In this document: piece by piece, positions 8,421 through 15,655 of the stretch
Numbering within the stretch: the first letter of the stretch is position 1
Layout: the number at the start of each line of letters is the position of its first letter
DNA from: Thiohalospira sp051745535
GTDB lineage: Bacteria > Pseudomonadota > Gammaproteobacteria > Thiohalospirales > Thiohalospiraceae
Direction: 5' to 3'
Length of the DNA stretch: 15,655 nt
NCBI GenBank assembly: GCA_051745535.1
Contig: JBNJED010000023.1
Span: 1-15,655, forward strand
The notes under the pieces: model-generated
The model's input: the letters and a program-made list of their open reading frames with translations, nothing else
What the model was told of the DNA's origin: nothing
The model's database searches: none
Translations under genes and position numbers: made by a program

Positions 8421-8913
8421 TGTCGGCCTGTCCCTCGTCCTCGCCGGTCCCGCTCTCGGTCTCGGTCTCGACCTCGTCCTCCGCCTCGGCCTTGCGGGCC
8501 GCCTCCTCGGCGTGGGTCAGCCGCGGCTGGGAGCCCTCGGCGCAGTGGACGAGATTGCCGTTGACCTCCGCGCCCATCGCCATCTCGATGAGGCTGTAGT
8601 AGACGTTGCCGGTGACCCGCGCCTGGGTGGCGAGCTCGATGTGCTCCAGCGCGTGGACATCACCAATGACCGTCCCGTTGATGACCACATTGGGCACGCG
8701 GACCTCGCCCTCGATGGTCCCGCGCTCCGAGAGGCTGAGGACGGAGCGCCCCTCCTCGGCTGCGATAACGTTGCCCTTGATGGTGCCGTCCACATGGAGG
8801 CCGCCACTGAACTCCACGTCACCGCGCAGCTCGGTATGCTGCCCGATGAGGGATTCGATCTTCGCGGTGCCCTTGCTGCCCCGCGTCTTCTTGCTGCTCA
8901 TCTGTCCCCACAT
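8413..8913 (-). CDS. Bactofilin (polymer-forming cytoskeletal protein)
   Basis: A 166-aa protein with a central beta-helix of short repeats (about residues 20-125), seen as GDVEFSGGLHVDGTIKGNV and GTIEGEVRVPNVVINGTVIG. This is the bactofilin fold, which self-assembles into filaments that often scaffold cell-wall enzymes. The N-terminus is short and basic (KKTRGSKGTAK). The C-terminal tail (about 135-166) is very acidic and low-complexity (EAEDEVETETESGTGEDEG). The ATG at 8911-8913 has AGGAG at 8922-8926 (8-nt gap), better than in-frame ATGs at 8934 or 8901. It is third in the argC - DUF6776 - bactofilin operon, 27 nt after the preceding stop. Confidence 0.9.
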   Translation of the reverse strand: MWGQMSSKKTRGSKGTAKIESLIGQHTELRGDVEFSGGLHVDGTIKGNVIAAEEGRSVLSLSERGTIEGEVRVPNVVINGTVIGDVHALEHIELATQARVTGNVYYSLIEMAMGAEVNGNLVHCAEGSQPRLTHAEEAARKAEAEDEVETETESGTGEDEGQADKT

Positions 8914-8940
8914 GCGGGTCTCTCCTCGCGTCACCGGCGA

Positions 8941-9681
8941 CTACAGATTTTCCAGCTCGATGAGACTCCCCACCGGCCAGTCGAAGGTCTCCTCGATACT
9001 CCCGTAGCGGTCGCCACTGGGACGGACCGTCACGATCACCCGGAAGGGAACGAACCCCTCCGGCAGCTCCAGGTCGCCGCGGAAATCCTGGAAATAGCGG
9101 AACCGAAAACGCAGCCGCTCCTTCCCTTCCGTGGAGATCTCGGCGAGCTCCAGTCGCTCGCGGGAGCCGCCATCCTCGTGGACCCCCTCGACCTCCAGGC
9201 TGACGTAGCCGCTAGTGAAGCTATCATTTTTCAGTACCTGGGTTAACACGAGCTGGTAGTGGAAGATCTCGTCCCCGGCATTCTTCTCCACGTCGAAGCT
9301 CTGGACCCGCAGACCGGAGGCGGCGTCCTCCGGGGAGACGATCCCGCGATAGAAGGCCAGTTCCTCCTTGATCTCCAGCAGCTCGTCCTGGAGGCGCTTG
9401 AGATCCTCCCGAACCTGCCGGTGGCCCTCCTCCTCGATATCCCGCGCCCGCTCCAGGGCGACCTTCTGTGCCCGCAGCTCCTTCACCCGTTTCTGGAGGG
9501 CGTCCCGCTCCTCCACCAGCCGCTCCCGTTCGGCCCCCGCCTCGGCGGCATCGAAGCCCCCCTGGTAACGGCCCAGTTCGTAGATCCCCCAGAGGGCAGC
9601 GAGGCCGACGAGCACCGCGGCGGCGATCAACAGGCGCCAGTTGCGCGGCCGCTGGGGCCGGACGATGACCCGATGCGTCAT
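8941..9681 (-). CDS. DUF6776-type membrane-anchored coiled-coil protein
   Basis: A 246-aa protein with one N-terminal membrane segment (about 16-36, after a basic RPQRPRNWR), a charged coiled coil (about 46-112) ending in EELAFYRGIVSPE, and a C-terminal beta-rich domain (about 125-240). The topology implies that coiled coil and domain face the periplasm. I recognise it as the conserved hypothetical found between argC and bactofilin in Pseudomonas (PA0663-like, DUF6776); no biochemical function is known to me. Its ATG overlaps the argC stop (ATGA), showing translational coupling. Constant pairing with bactofilin suggests a shared envelope role, but that is inference. Confidence 0.85.
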   Translation of the reverse strand: MTHRVIVRPQRPRNWRLLIAAAVLVGLAALWGIYELGRYQGGFDAAEAGAERERLVEERDALQKRVKELRAQKVALERARDIEEEGHRQVREDLKRLQDELLEIKEELAFYRGIVSPEDAASGLRVQSFDVEKNAGDEIFHYQLVLTQVLKNDSFTSGYVSLEVEGVHEDGGSRERLELAEISTEGKERLRFRFRYFQDFRGDLELPEGFVPFRVIVTVRPSGDRYGSIEETFDWPVGSLIELENL

Positions 9682-10706
9682 GGCATCAGCCCGATGCCCT
9701 CGAGACCGCGGGTCTCGGGGAGGTCGAAGAGGAGGTTCAGGTTCTGCACCGCCTGGCCGGCCGCGCCCTTGACCAGGTTGTCGATGACCGACTGCACCAC
9801 CACCGTATCGCCGTCACCGGGGCGCAGGGCCGCCAGCCGGCAGACATTGCCCCCCCGCACGCTCCGCGTCTCCGGATGGCTACCGGCCGGCATGACGTCG
9901 ACGAAGGGCTCATCGGCGTAGGCCGCCTCGAACAGCGCCTGGATATCGGTCTCCGGCTTCGCCAGGCGCGCGTAGAGCGTCGCCTCGATCCCCCGGACCA
10001 TGGGGACCAGATGGGGAACGAAGGTAATCTCCAGCGGTCCGCCCACCCCCTCCAGGACCTGCCGGATCTCCGGCTGATGGCGGTGGCCCGCAACCCCGTA
10101 GGCGCGCAGGCTCTCGCCGGCCTCGGCCATGAGCGTGCCGACGCTCGCCCGGCGCCCGGCGCCGCTGGTGCCCGACTTGGAGTCAGCAATGAGGGAATCC
10201 AGCTGCACGACGCCCGCCCCCACCAGCGGCAGCAGGCCCAGGGTCACGGCGGTGACGTGGCAGCCCGGGTTGGCGACCAGTCGTGCGCCCCGGATGGCCT
10301 CGCGGTTGAGCTCCGGCAGCCCGTAGACCGCCTCGGCCAGCCGTTCCGGGCAGGCGTGGTCGGTGCCGTACCAGCGGCGCCACAGTTCGGGATCGGTCAG
10401 GCGGAAGTCCGCGGCCAGGTCGATGACGCGCACCCCGGCATCCAGCAGCGCGGGGGCGGTCTCCATGGCCACGCCGTTGGGCGTGGCGAAGAGGATCACG
10501 TCGCACTCCGCCAGGGGCGCCGTGCCGGGGTCCTCGAAGTCGAGTTCGACCACGCCGCGAAGGTGCGGGAAGGTCTCGGCCACCGGCGTCCCGGCATCCC
10601 CGCGGGAGGTGACGGTCCGGATGGCGACATCGGGATGGGGCGCCAGCAGCCGCATGAGCTCGGCGCCGCCATAACCGCTTCCGCCGACGATACCTGCCTG
10701 GATCAT
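9678..10706 (-). CDS. argC: N-acetyl-gamma-glutamyl-phosphate reductase
   Basis: NADPH-dependent reduction of N-acetylglutamyl-phosphate to the semialdehyde, the third step of arginine synthesis. It has 342 aa. The N-terminal nucleotide-binding motif GIVGGSGYGGAEL is at 5-17. The active site Cys is C149 in VANPGCHVTA, followed by DSKSGTSGAGR (175-185), a strongly conserved family segment. The ATG at 10704-10706 gives the normal family start (MIQAGIVGG); a GTG two codons upstream (10710-10712) is an alternative, and neither has a strong ribosome site. It is the first gene of the argC - DUF6776 - bactofilin operon. A TAGTAT box at 10744-10739 could be its -10 but lacks a good -35. Confidence 0.96.
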   Translation of the reverse strand: MIQAGIVGGSGYGGAELMRLLAPHPDVAIRTVTSRGDAGTPVAETFPHLRGVVELDFEDPGTAPLAECDVILFATPNGVAMETAPALLDAGVRVIDLAADFRLTDPELWRRWYGTDHACPERLAEAVYGLPELNREAIRGARLVANPGCHVTAVTLGLLPLVGAGVVQLDSLIADSKSGTSGAGRRASVGTLMAEAGESLRAYGVAGHRHQPEIRQVLEGVGGPLEITFVPHLVPMVRGIEATLYARLAKPETDIQALFEAAYADEPFVDVMPAGSHPETRSVRGGNVCRLAALRPGDGDTVVVQSVIDNLVKGAAGQAVQNLNLLFDLPETRGLEGIGLMP

Positions 10707-10819
10707 GGTCACCTGCCGTGCCTGGGAGAGACGGCATCATACTAAGGTTGGCGGCGGGATTTCCATGCCCTGGTAAGCGCGCGGGCAGAGACGGGCGGAC
10801 GGATTTTTCGGGAGCCGGA

Positions 10820-10848
10820 CAAGACAAAGGCGGCCTGCCGAGGCCGCC
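10820..10848 (-). terminator. Intrinsic terminator upstream of argC
   Basis: A perfect 8-bp stem GGCGGCCT/AGGCCGCC (10829-10836, 10841-10848) with a 4-nt loop, followed on the minus strand by TTTGTCTTGTC. There is no gene upstream on this strand for it to end, which points to a short non-coding transcript or attenuation. Confidence 0.65.
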
Positions 10849-10941
10849 ACCCATCCGGGAAGCAGGGGCGACGGGACGCCACCCGATTGTTATGGTTGTT
10901 TATTGTTGTTGTGAAGCCGGAACCCGACTCCTCCATCGTTT
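10820..10941 (-). ncRNA. Candidate small RNA (or attenuated argC leader)
   Basis: No convincing protein is encoded between argC and tlpA. On the minus strand a promoter at 10948-10976 would start a transcript near 10941, which ends at an intrinsic terminator at 10820-10848, about 120 nt in all. The middle has an unpaired-looking CA-rich stretch (AACAACAATAAACAACC, 10910-10894) with four consecutive ARN triplets, the binding motif of the Hfq distal face, resembling CA motifs of Pseudomonas CrcZ-type RNAs. The 64-aa reading frame across it has no ribosome site. Alternatively this is a 5' leader of argC with a premature terminator 114 nt before the start codon. Confidence 0.5.
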
Positions 10942-10947
10942 GAGGGA

Positions 10948-10976
10948 ACCCTATCGGGGGTTTTGGTGTCCGTCAA
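10948..10976 (-). promoter_or_regulatory. Promoter for the candidate small RNA
   Basis: On the minus strand: TTGACG (10976-10971), 17-bp spacer, TAGGGT (10953-10948). The 35 bp upstream (about 10977-11012) are unusually A/T-rich for this genome and include AATAAACTAAAATGAGATC, resembling an UP element of strong promoters. Confidence 0.6.
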
Positions 10977-11053
10977 GTTGTTGATCTCATTTTAGTTTAT
11001 TAGTGTTTTCTGATGCACGCCGCCCGTAAGGGCGCCACCGAGGGTCTCGTAAC

Positions 11054-11560
11054 ATGAATAAGCGCAAGGGCATGGCAGCCGTACTGGCGATCATTGTCAT
11101 TACCGCCGGGGTATGGCTCTGGACCGGCTCGGGGGTCGATCGCGCCCCGGCCGTCACGGTGGAGACACTGGAGGGGGAGCGCCTGGAACTGGCCGAGCTG
11201 CAGGGCCAGCCGGTGCTCGTGAACTTCTGGGCCACCGACTGCCCGGGCTGTATCGAGGAGATGCCGCACCTGAAGGAGCTCTACGCCGATCTGGAGGACA
11301 GGGGGCTGCAGATGGTGGCCATCGCCATGAGCTACGATGACCCCGAGGCCGTCGCCAGGCTCGCCGAGCGGCGCGAACTCCCCTGGCGGATCGCTCACGA
11401 CGACGATGGCTCTCTGGCGAAGGACTTCGGGGACGTCAACCTCACTCCGACGACCTTCGTCATCGACCCCGAGGGCCGCATCGTGCAGCAGACCATCGGC
11501 ATGCTGGACATGGAGAAGCTGCGCAAGCGGCTCGCCCCCATGCTCGAGCCGGAGGCCTGA
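11054..11560 (+). CDS. TlpA/ResA-like membrane-anchored thiol-disulfide oxidoreductase
   Basis: A 168-aa thioredoxin-fold protein held in the inner membrane by one N-terminal helix (about 7-24) and facing the periplasm. The redox motif is CPGC (C63, C66) within NFWATDCPGC, and the cis-proline is P132 in LTPTTFVID. The fold matches TlpA, ResA and CcmG-like reductases, which keep thiols of apo-cytochromes or copper proteins reduced. The start ATG has GAGGG about 9 nt upstream. The hemJ GTG follows one base after its stop, so it is cotranscribed with a heme-biosynthesis gene, which suggests (but does not prove) a role in cytochrome maturation. A weak promoter pair (TTGTTG, TAGTGT with 17-bp spacing, 10978-11006) lies upstream. 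Confidence 0.88.
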   Translation: MNKRKGMAAVLAIIVITAGVWLWTGSGVDRAPAVTVETLEGERLELAELQGQPVLVNFWATDCPGCIEEMPHLKELYADLEDRGLQMVAIAMSYDDPEAVARLAERRELPWRIAHDDDGSLAKDFGDVNLTPTTFVIDPEGRIVQQTIGMLDMEKLRKRLAPMLEPEA

Positions 11561-11561
11561 C

Positions 11562-11972
11562 GTGCTGTGGGTGAAGGCCTTTCACATCGTCTTCGTGGTG
11601 AGCTGGTTCGCGGGGCTCTTCTACCTTCCGCGGATCTTCGTCAACCACGCCATGGCCACGGAGCCGGCGGAGATCGAGCGGCTCAAGCTCATGGAGCGCA
11701 AGCTCCTGCGCTTCATGACGCCGCTGGCAGCGCTCGCCCTGGCTCTGGGGATCTGGCTCTGGCTGGGGTGGGGCTTCGGCGGCGGCTGGCTCCACGCCAA
11801 GCTCGCCCTGGTGGTGGGTCTGGTGGCCTACCACCTCTATCTGGCCCGCCTGCAGAAGGCGTTCGCCGCGGACCGGATCGGCCACGGCCACGTCTTCTAC
11901 CGCTGGGTCAACGAGCTGCCGGTGCTCATCCTCACCGCCATCACCATCCTGGTGACGGTGAAGCCCTTCTGA
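11562..11972 (+). CDS. hemJ: Protoporphyrinogen IX oxidase HemJ
   Basis: Integral membrane enzyme of 136 aa that oxidises protoporphyrinogen IX to protoporphyrin IX, the penultimate heme step. Four membrane segments are visible (about 5-24, 53-72, 79-98, 117-134). Family hallmarks are the N-terminal LWVKAFHIVFVVSWFAGLFYLPR with H8, and the HAK motif with K80; the conserved His and Lys are essential in studied HemJ proteins. The start is GTG at 11562-11564 with GGAGG at 11551-11555 (6-nt gap), one base after the tlpA stop. It converges on tonB, with 15 bp between the two stop codons. Older annotation names for this family are UPF0093 and CopD-like. Confidence 0.92.
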   Translation: MLWVKAFHIVFVVSWFAGLFYLPRIFVNHAMATEPAEIERLKLMERKLLRFMTPLAALALALGIWLWLGWGFGGGWLHAKLALVVGLVAYHLYLARLQKAFAADRIGHGHVFYRWVNELPVLILTAITILVTVKPF

Positions 11973-11973
11973 G

Positions 11974-11987
11974 GGCGGCGGGGCCGC

Positions 11988-11988
<1 letters not shown>
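11974..11988. other. Small hairpin between convergent hemJ and tonB
   Basis: A 6-bp stem GGCGGC/GCCGCC with a 3-nt loop fills the gap between the two stop codons. It has no T-run on either side, so it is at most a weak bidirectional terminator. Confidence 0.3.
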
Positions 11989-12955
<967 letters not shown>

Positions 12956-12959
<4 letters not shown>

Positions 12960-13351
12960 TCCTCCTCCTTCCTGGTCACCAGCCGCACCCGCTCCAGGCC
13001 AGCCTCGCGCAGGGCTTGCATGACCTCCACCACGCGCACCCCCTCCACGGCCTCATCGGCCCGCAGGAGGATCTCCTCACGCTCGCCCACGGCCTCGGCC
13101 AGCCCCTCGAGTTCCACCGCCTCCTCCCCGAGGGTCAGGCCACCGTCCGCGGTGATGTACAGGGTCTGCTCGTCGCGGTCCGGCTCCTCGCCATCGACAC
13201 TGGCCTCGGGCGGCTCGACATCGACACTCTCGGGGGTGGTCAGCGCGCCGGCGACCATGAAGAAGATCAGCAGCAGGAAGACGATGTTGATGAGGGGGAG
13301 GATGTGATCCTCCATGTCCCGCGGGGCCGAATCCGGGCGGTGGAGCTGCAT
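12956..13351 (-). CDS. ExbD/TolR-family protein lacking the transmembrane Asp
   Basis: A 131-aa single-pass protein with the membrane segment at 17-37 (ILPLINIVFLLLIFFMVAGA) and a periplasmic domain (about 60-128) of ExbD/TolR type. At the position of the essential proton-carrying Asp (Asp25 of E. coli ExbD) it has Asn22; the codon is AAC. The rest of the helix is well conserved, so it is a specialised or structural paralogue rather than decay. The ATG at 13349-13351 has GGAG five nt upstream. It starts 2 nt after the stop of the other exbD and overlaps tonB by 4 bp. Confidence 0.9.
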
Positions 13352-13353
13352 GG

Positions 13354-13737
13354 CTACTCCGCCCCCCCGGCGAGGCTTACACTGGCACCCGGGAGGGACC
13401 GCAGGCGCGTCACGAGATCCACCGCCCGCTGCAGCGCCACGCCCTCACCCACCTCCACGCGGATCTGCTCCGCCCCCTCTTCCTCCAGGTGGGGCAGGAG
13501 TTCGTCCGTCTCCCAGAGGCGATCCTCGTGGCGGACCCCCTCGGCGGTGAGGTGGATACGGGCCGCGGAGGGGTCGACCTCCCCGCCGCCCTCGCCCCCG
13601 ATCTGCAGGTCGATGAGGCGCCACTCCATGAAGGTGGAGGCCAGCATGAAGAAGACCAGCAGGATGAAGACGACGTCGATGAGCGGCGTCAGGCTGATGA
13701 GACGCCGTCTGGGAGCCGTCCGGGTCTCAATGTGCAT
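13354..13737 (-). CDS. exbD: Biopolymer transport protein ExbD
   Basis: A 127-aa ExbD. After a basic N-terminus (PRRRL) comes LTPLIDVVFILLVFFMLAS (16-34), with D21 at the proton-translocating position. The periplasmic domain is at about 52-120. It forms the moving core inside the ExbB pentamer that drives TonB. The ATG lies inside the end of exbB (11-bp overlap), showing translational coupling. It is paired with a second ExbD that lacks this Asp. Confidence 0.95.
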   Translation of the reverse strand: MHIETRTAPRRRLISLTPLIDVVFILLVFFMLASTFMEWRLIDLQIGGEGGGEVDPSAARIHLTAEGVRHEDRLWETDELLPHLEEEGAEQIRVEVGEGVALQRAVDLVTRLRSLPGASVSLAGGAE

Positions 13738-14437
13738 GGTCCGGCCGTAGCTGTGTCGCCCGGGCCGCCGACGGGCCGGCCTCGCCGGACTCCGCCAGGG
13801 CGCCGGTGAAGATCCGGGTCACGCGATCCTCCATGAGCTGGGCGGTGCGCTCCACGATCCGCTCCAGCAGGCTGAGCACCGCCACCACCGGGATGGCCAC
13901 GGCCAGCCCCGCCGCCGTGGTCAGTAGCGCCTCCCAGATCCCGCCGGAGAGCACCGAGGGGTCCACCTGGCTACCGGCCGCCTCCAGCTCCTGGAAGGCC
14001 TCGATCATCCCCAGGACCGTGCCCAGCAGGCCGAGCAGGGGGCTGAGGGCCCCAATGACCTCCAGGACCTTGAGGTGGCTGCGCAGGCCGGCGAGCTGGG
14101 CCGCCGCCACCCGCTGGACCTCCTCGCGCACGGTGGCCGGCTCGACATCGCCGCGAAGCTGGCCGCGCAGGGCCGTCTCCAGGACCCGCGCGGCCGGATG
14201 GGGGGAGGTCCCCAGCCGCTCCAGCGCCTCGCCGGCACGGCCGCTGCGCCAGAGCTCCTCGCCCTCGCCCAGGACGGCGGTGGAGCCCAGGCGGAGCCGG
14301 GCGAACTGCCACACTTTGAGCAGGATCACGGCCAGCGCCACCACCGAAAGCCCTACGAGGATGGCCACCACGGTACCCCCGTTGGCATAGAGCCAGGCCA
14401 GGGGACCCAGCAGACCCTGGGTGGTTTCGCTCTCCAT
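13727..14437 (-). CDS. exbB: Biopolymer transport protein ExbB (MotA/TolQ/ExbB family)
   Basis: Inner-membrane proton-channel subunit, 236 aa, that forms the pentamer around ExbD. Three membrane segments: about 20-43, 126-147 and 163-190. Channel residues known from E. coli are kept: T140 (LLGLLGTVLGM, like T148), and E169 and T174 (GIWEALLTTAAGL, like E176 and T181). The ATG at 14435-14437 has GGAGG just upstream; an in-frame ATG at 14477-14479 would place the Fur box inside the coding region and is rejected. It is the first gene of the tonB operon. Confidence 0.95.
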   Translation of the reverse strand: MESETTQGLLGPLAWLYANGGTVVAILVGLSVVALAVILLKVWQFARLRLGSTAVLGEGEELWRSGRAGEALERLGTSPHPAARVLETALRGQLRGDVEPATVREEVQRVAAAQLAGLRSHLKVLEVIGALSPLLGLLGTVLGMIEAFQELEAAGSQVDPSVLSGGIWEALLTTAAGLAVAIPVVAVLSLLERIVERTAQLMEDRVTRIFTGALAESGEAGPSAARATQLRPDHAH

Positions 14438-14452
14438 GGGACCTCCGCTGTT

Positions 14453-14471
14453 GAGAATGGTTATCATTATT
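14453..14471 (-). promoter_or_regulatory. Fur box in the exbB promoter
   Basis: The 19-bp minus-strand site AATAATGATAACCATTCTC matches the consensus GATAATGATAATCATTATC at 16 of 19 positions. Its first six bases are the likely -10 of the exbB promoter, so iron-loaded Fur would block transcription. It is 15 bp upstream of the exbB ATG. Confidence 0.85.
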
Positions 14472-14493
14472 CCAGACACGGCGCCCGGCGCAA
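14466..14493 (-). promoter_or_regulatory. Promoter of the exbB-exbD-exbD-tonB operon
   Basis: On the minus strand: TTGCGC (14493-14488), 16-bp spacer, AATAAT (14471-14466). The -10 matches 5 of 6 and the -35 is weak. The overlap with the Fur box supports it. Confidence 0.55.
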
Positions 14494-14529
14494 CCCCTGC
14501 CGGGAATCCGGATTCTCTCCATCTAAATA

Positions 14530-14552
14530 CGAACGATTACTGTTTGCGTTCG
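14530..14552. promoter_or_regulatory. Inverted repeat at the receptor promoter
   Basis: CGAACG and CGTTCG (14530-14535, 14547-14552) are perfect arms around an 11-bp spacer, covering the -35 of the plus-strand promoter. This is operator-like in size and place but not a Fur match; the regulator is unknown. Confidence 0.35.
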
Positions 14553-14572
14553 ATATCGGATCCCCGTATAGT
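14544..14572 (+). promoter_or_regulatory. Promoter of the TonB-dependent receptor gene
   Basis: TTGCGT (14544-14549), 17-bp spacer, TATAGT (14567-14572). Start of transcription is expected near 14579, giving a leader of about 135 nt. Confidence 0.65.
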
Positions 14573-14586
14573 TCCCCTCGGGTTGC

Positions 14587-14659
14587 CGGCGGGGTCTTCT
14601 CTCCCGTTTCCCCCGCCGCCATACCCCCCGTTTTCCGGCGGGCCGTCCGGCGGCCCGCC
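14587..14659 (+). other. Two GC-rich hairpins in the receptor 5' leader
   Basis: Hairpin A: 8-bp arms 14587-14594 and 14611-14618 with a 16-nt pyrimidine-rich loop. Hairpin B: 8-bp arms GGCGGGCC/GGCCCGCC (14637-14644, 14652-14659) with a 7-nt loop. Neither is followed by a T-run, so they are not intrinsic terminators. They could affect mRNA stability or expression. Confidence 0.4.
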
Positions 14660-14713
14660 CATCGACTGAGCAGGACCATCAACCAGACAAACCGAACCTG
14701 AGGAGCTCGAGAG

Positions 14714-15655
14714 ATGTACCGACCCTTTCGCCTAGGAACCGTCGCCGCCCTGGTGGGGCTGGCCACCGGCACCGCCATCGCCCAGGACGACAGCCAGCGG
14801 CTGGATCAAGTCTCCATCGTCGGCAGCCAGGCCGAGGCGCAGAAGCAGCCCGGCTCGGTCCAGTACGTCGGCGAGGAGCGCCTGGAGGACCACGAGTACA
14901 CCGACATCAACCGGATCACGCGCGAGGTCCCCGGCGTGAACATCCAGGAGGAGGAGGGCTACGGCCTGCGGCCCAACATCGGTCTGCGCGGAACCGGCGT
15001 GGGGCGCTCCTCCAACGTCACGCTCATGGAGGACGGCGTCCTCATCGCCCCGGCACCCTACTCCGCCTCGTCCGCCTACTACTTCCCCTCCGCCCCGCGC
15101 CTGGCCGGGGTGGAGGTGACCAAGGGCCCCGCGTCCATCCAGTACGGCCCGCGCAGCCTGGGCGGGGCCATCAACCTCATCTCCCGCCCCATCCCGGGGG
15201 ACAAGCGCGGCCAGGTGGACGTGGCCGGCGGCGAGGACGGCTACTACAAACTCCACGGCCACTACGGCGAGTCCGGCGAGACCTTCGGCGGCATGGTGGA
15301 GGCGCTGCGCTATGGCGCCGACGGCTTCAAGGACCTGGACGGCGGCGGTGACACCGGCTTCGACAAGAACGACGTCCTGGCCAAGTTCCGCATGAACTCC
15401 GGCGCTGACGCCGAGCGCTACCAGGAGCTGACGGTGAAGGTCGGCTACGCCGACGAGACCTCCAACGCCTCCTACCTGGGCCTCACCGATGAGGACTTCG
15501 ACGACGACCCCTACCGTCGCTACCGCGCCTCGGCCAAGGACCAGATGAACAACGAGCACAAGCAGCTCCAGGTGGGCCACTACATCGAGCTCGACCGCGG
15601 CATGGAGCTGGATACCACCGCCTACTACAACGAGTACTTCCGCAACTGGTACAAG
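14714..15655 (+). CDS. TonB-dependent outer-membrane receptor, FecA-like (partial, 3' cut)
   Basis: The first 314 aa of an outer-membrane siderophore or iron-chelate receptor; the gene runs past the right edge. A signal peptide ends near AIA-Q (residue 23). A TonB-box-like stretch (QVSIVG, 32-37) leads into the plug domain, with REVPGVNIQ (70-78), RPNIGLRGTG (86-95), VTLMEDGVLIAPAPYSA (102-118) and GVEVTKGPASIQYGPRSLGG (132-151). The DGV..APAPY and GP.S..YGP..LGG pattern fits the FecA (iron dicitrate) branch. There is no N-terminal signalling domain, so it should not control a sigma factor as E. coli FecA does. The ATG has AGGAG at 14701-14705 (8-nt gap). Divergent from the Fur-box tonB operon. 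Confidence 0.92.
   Translation, partial: MYRPFRLGTVAALVGLATGTAIAQDDSQRLDQVSIVGSQAEAQKQPGSVQYVGEERLEDHEYTDINRITREVPGVNIQEEEGYGLRPNIGLRGTGVGRSSNVTLMEDGVLIAPAPYSASSAYYFPSAPRLAGVEVTKGPASIQYGPRSLGGAINLISRPIPGDKRGQVDVAGGEDGYYKLHGHYGESGETFGGMVEALRYGADGFKDLDGGGDTGFDKNDVLAKFRMNSGADAERYQELTVKVGYADETSNASYLGLTDEDFDDDPYRRYRASAKDQMNNEHKQLQVGHYIELDRGMELDTTAYYNEYFRNWYK

Noticed and set aside
10739..10744. Promoter for argC based on TAGTAT
   Set aside because: Only the -10 is convincing; no -35 at 16-18 bp, so it is mentioned under argC but not listed as a feature.
10742..10936. 64-aa minus-strand reading frame between argC and tlpA
   Set aside because: It has no ribosome site and no family-like sequence, and an intrinsic terminator lies within it. 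A non-coding RNA or leader is the better reading.
14438..14479. ExbB start at 14477-14479
   Set aside because: It would put the Fur box and -10 within the coding region; the ATG at 14435-14437 has a strong GGAGG.
14732..15580. 282-aa minus-strand frame opposite the TonB-dependent receptor
   Set aside because: Shadow of a gene with clear plug-domain motifs; Val/Gly/Ala-rich with no family likeness.

Overview
The window reads as a chromosomal segment of a high-GC gammaproteobacterium. The 16S rRNA ends in the standard anti-Shine-Dalgarno sequence. Many proteins are acid-rich (TonB, bactofilin tail, DUF6776 protein), which fits a moderate halophile, possibly of the Ectothiorhodospiraceae type; the family guess is inference. 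The core gene order rrn - tyrS - M23 peptidase - anmK / erpA - bactofilin - DUF6776 - argC - hemJ matches, as I remember it, the Pseudomonas aeruginosa region around PA0661-PA0668 and its adjacent rRNA operon. Here a citrate synthase gene sits between anmK and erpA, and a TlpA-type thioredoxin sits between argC and hemJ.

Layout. Positions 1-2997 hold, on the minus strand, the front of an rRNA operon: three tandem promoters spaced exactly 102 bp apart, a leader with a hairpin plus boxA antiterminator, 16S, tRNA-Ile(GAU), tRNA-Ala(UGC), a second hairpin plus boxA, and the first ~531 nt of 23S (cut by the window edge). tyrS (minus) ends 7 bp before the first rRNA promoter. Divergent from tyrS are an M23 murein endopeptidase and anmK (plus strand, abutting), a cell-wall turnover pair. 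A citrate synthase (minus) converges on anmK with overlapping ends. erpA (minus) has its own likely IscR-controlled promoter and a clear intrinsic terminator. Upstream, argC - DUF6776 gene - bactofilin form a close-packed minus-strand operon.

Between argC and tlpA lies a 347-bp gap. It carries a good minus-strand promoter, a CA-rich single-stranded stretch with four consecutive ARN triplets, and an intrinsic terminator: a candidate Hfq-binding small RNA of ~120 nt or an attenuated argC leader. tlpA and hemJ (plus) follow.

The right part is an iron-uptake module. A minus-strand operon exbB - exbD - exbD - tonB lies under a near-consensus Fur box that overlaps its -10. It is divergent from a FecA-like TonB-dependent receptor that runs off the window. 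Two features stand out. The TonB has 46 consecutive Glu-Pro (one Asp-Pro) dipeptides encoded by a 276-bp GAGCCN hexanucleotide repeat. The second ExbD has Asn where the proton-carrying transmembrane Asp is expected, while its neighbour ExbD keeps the Asp.
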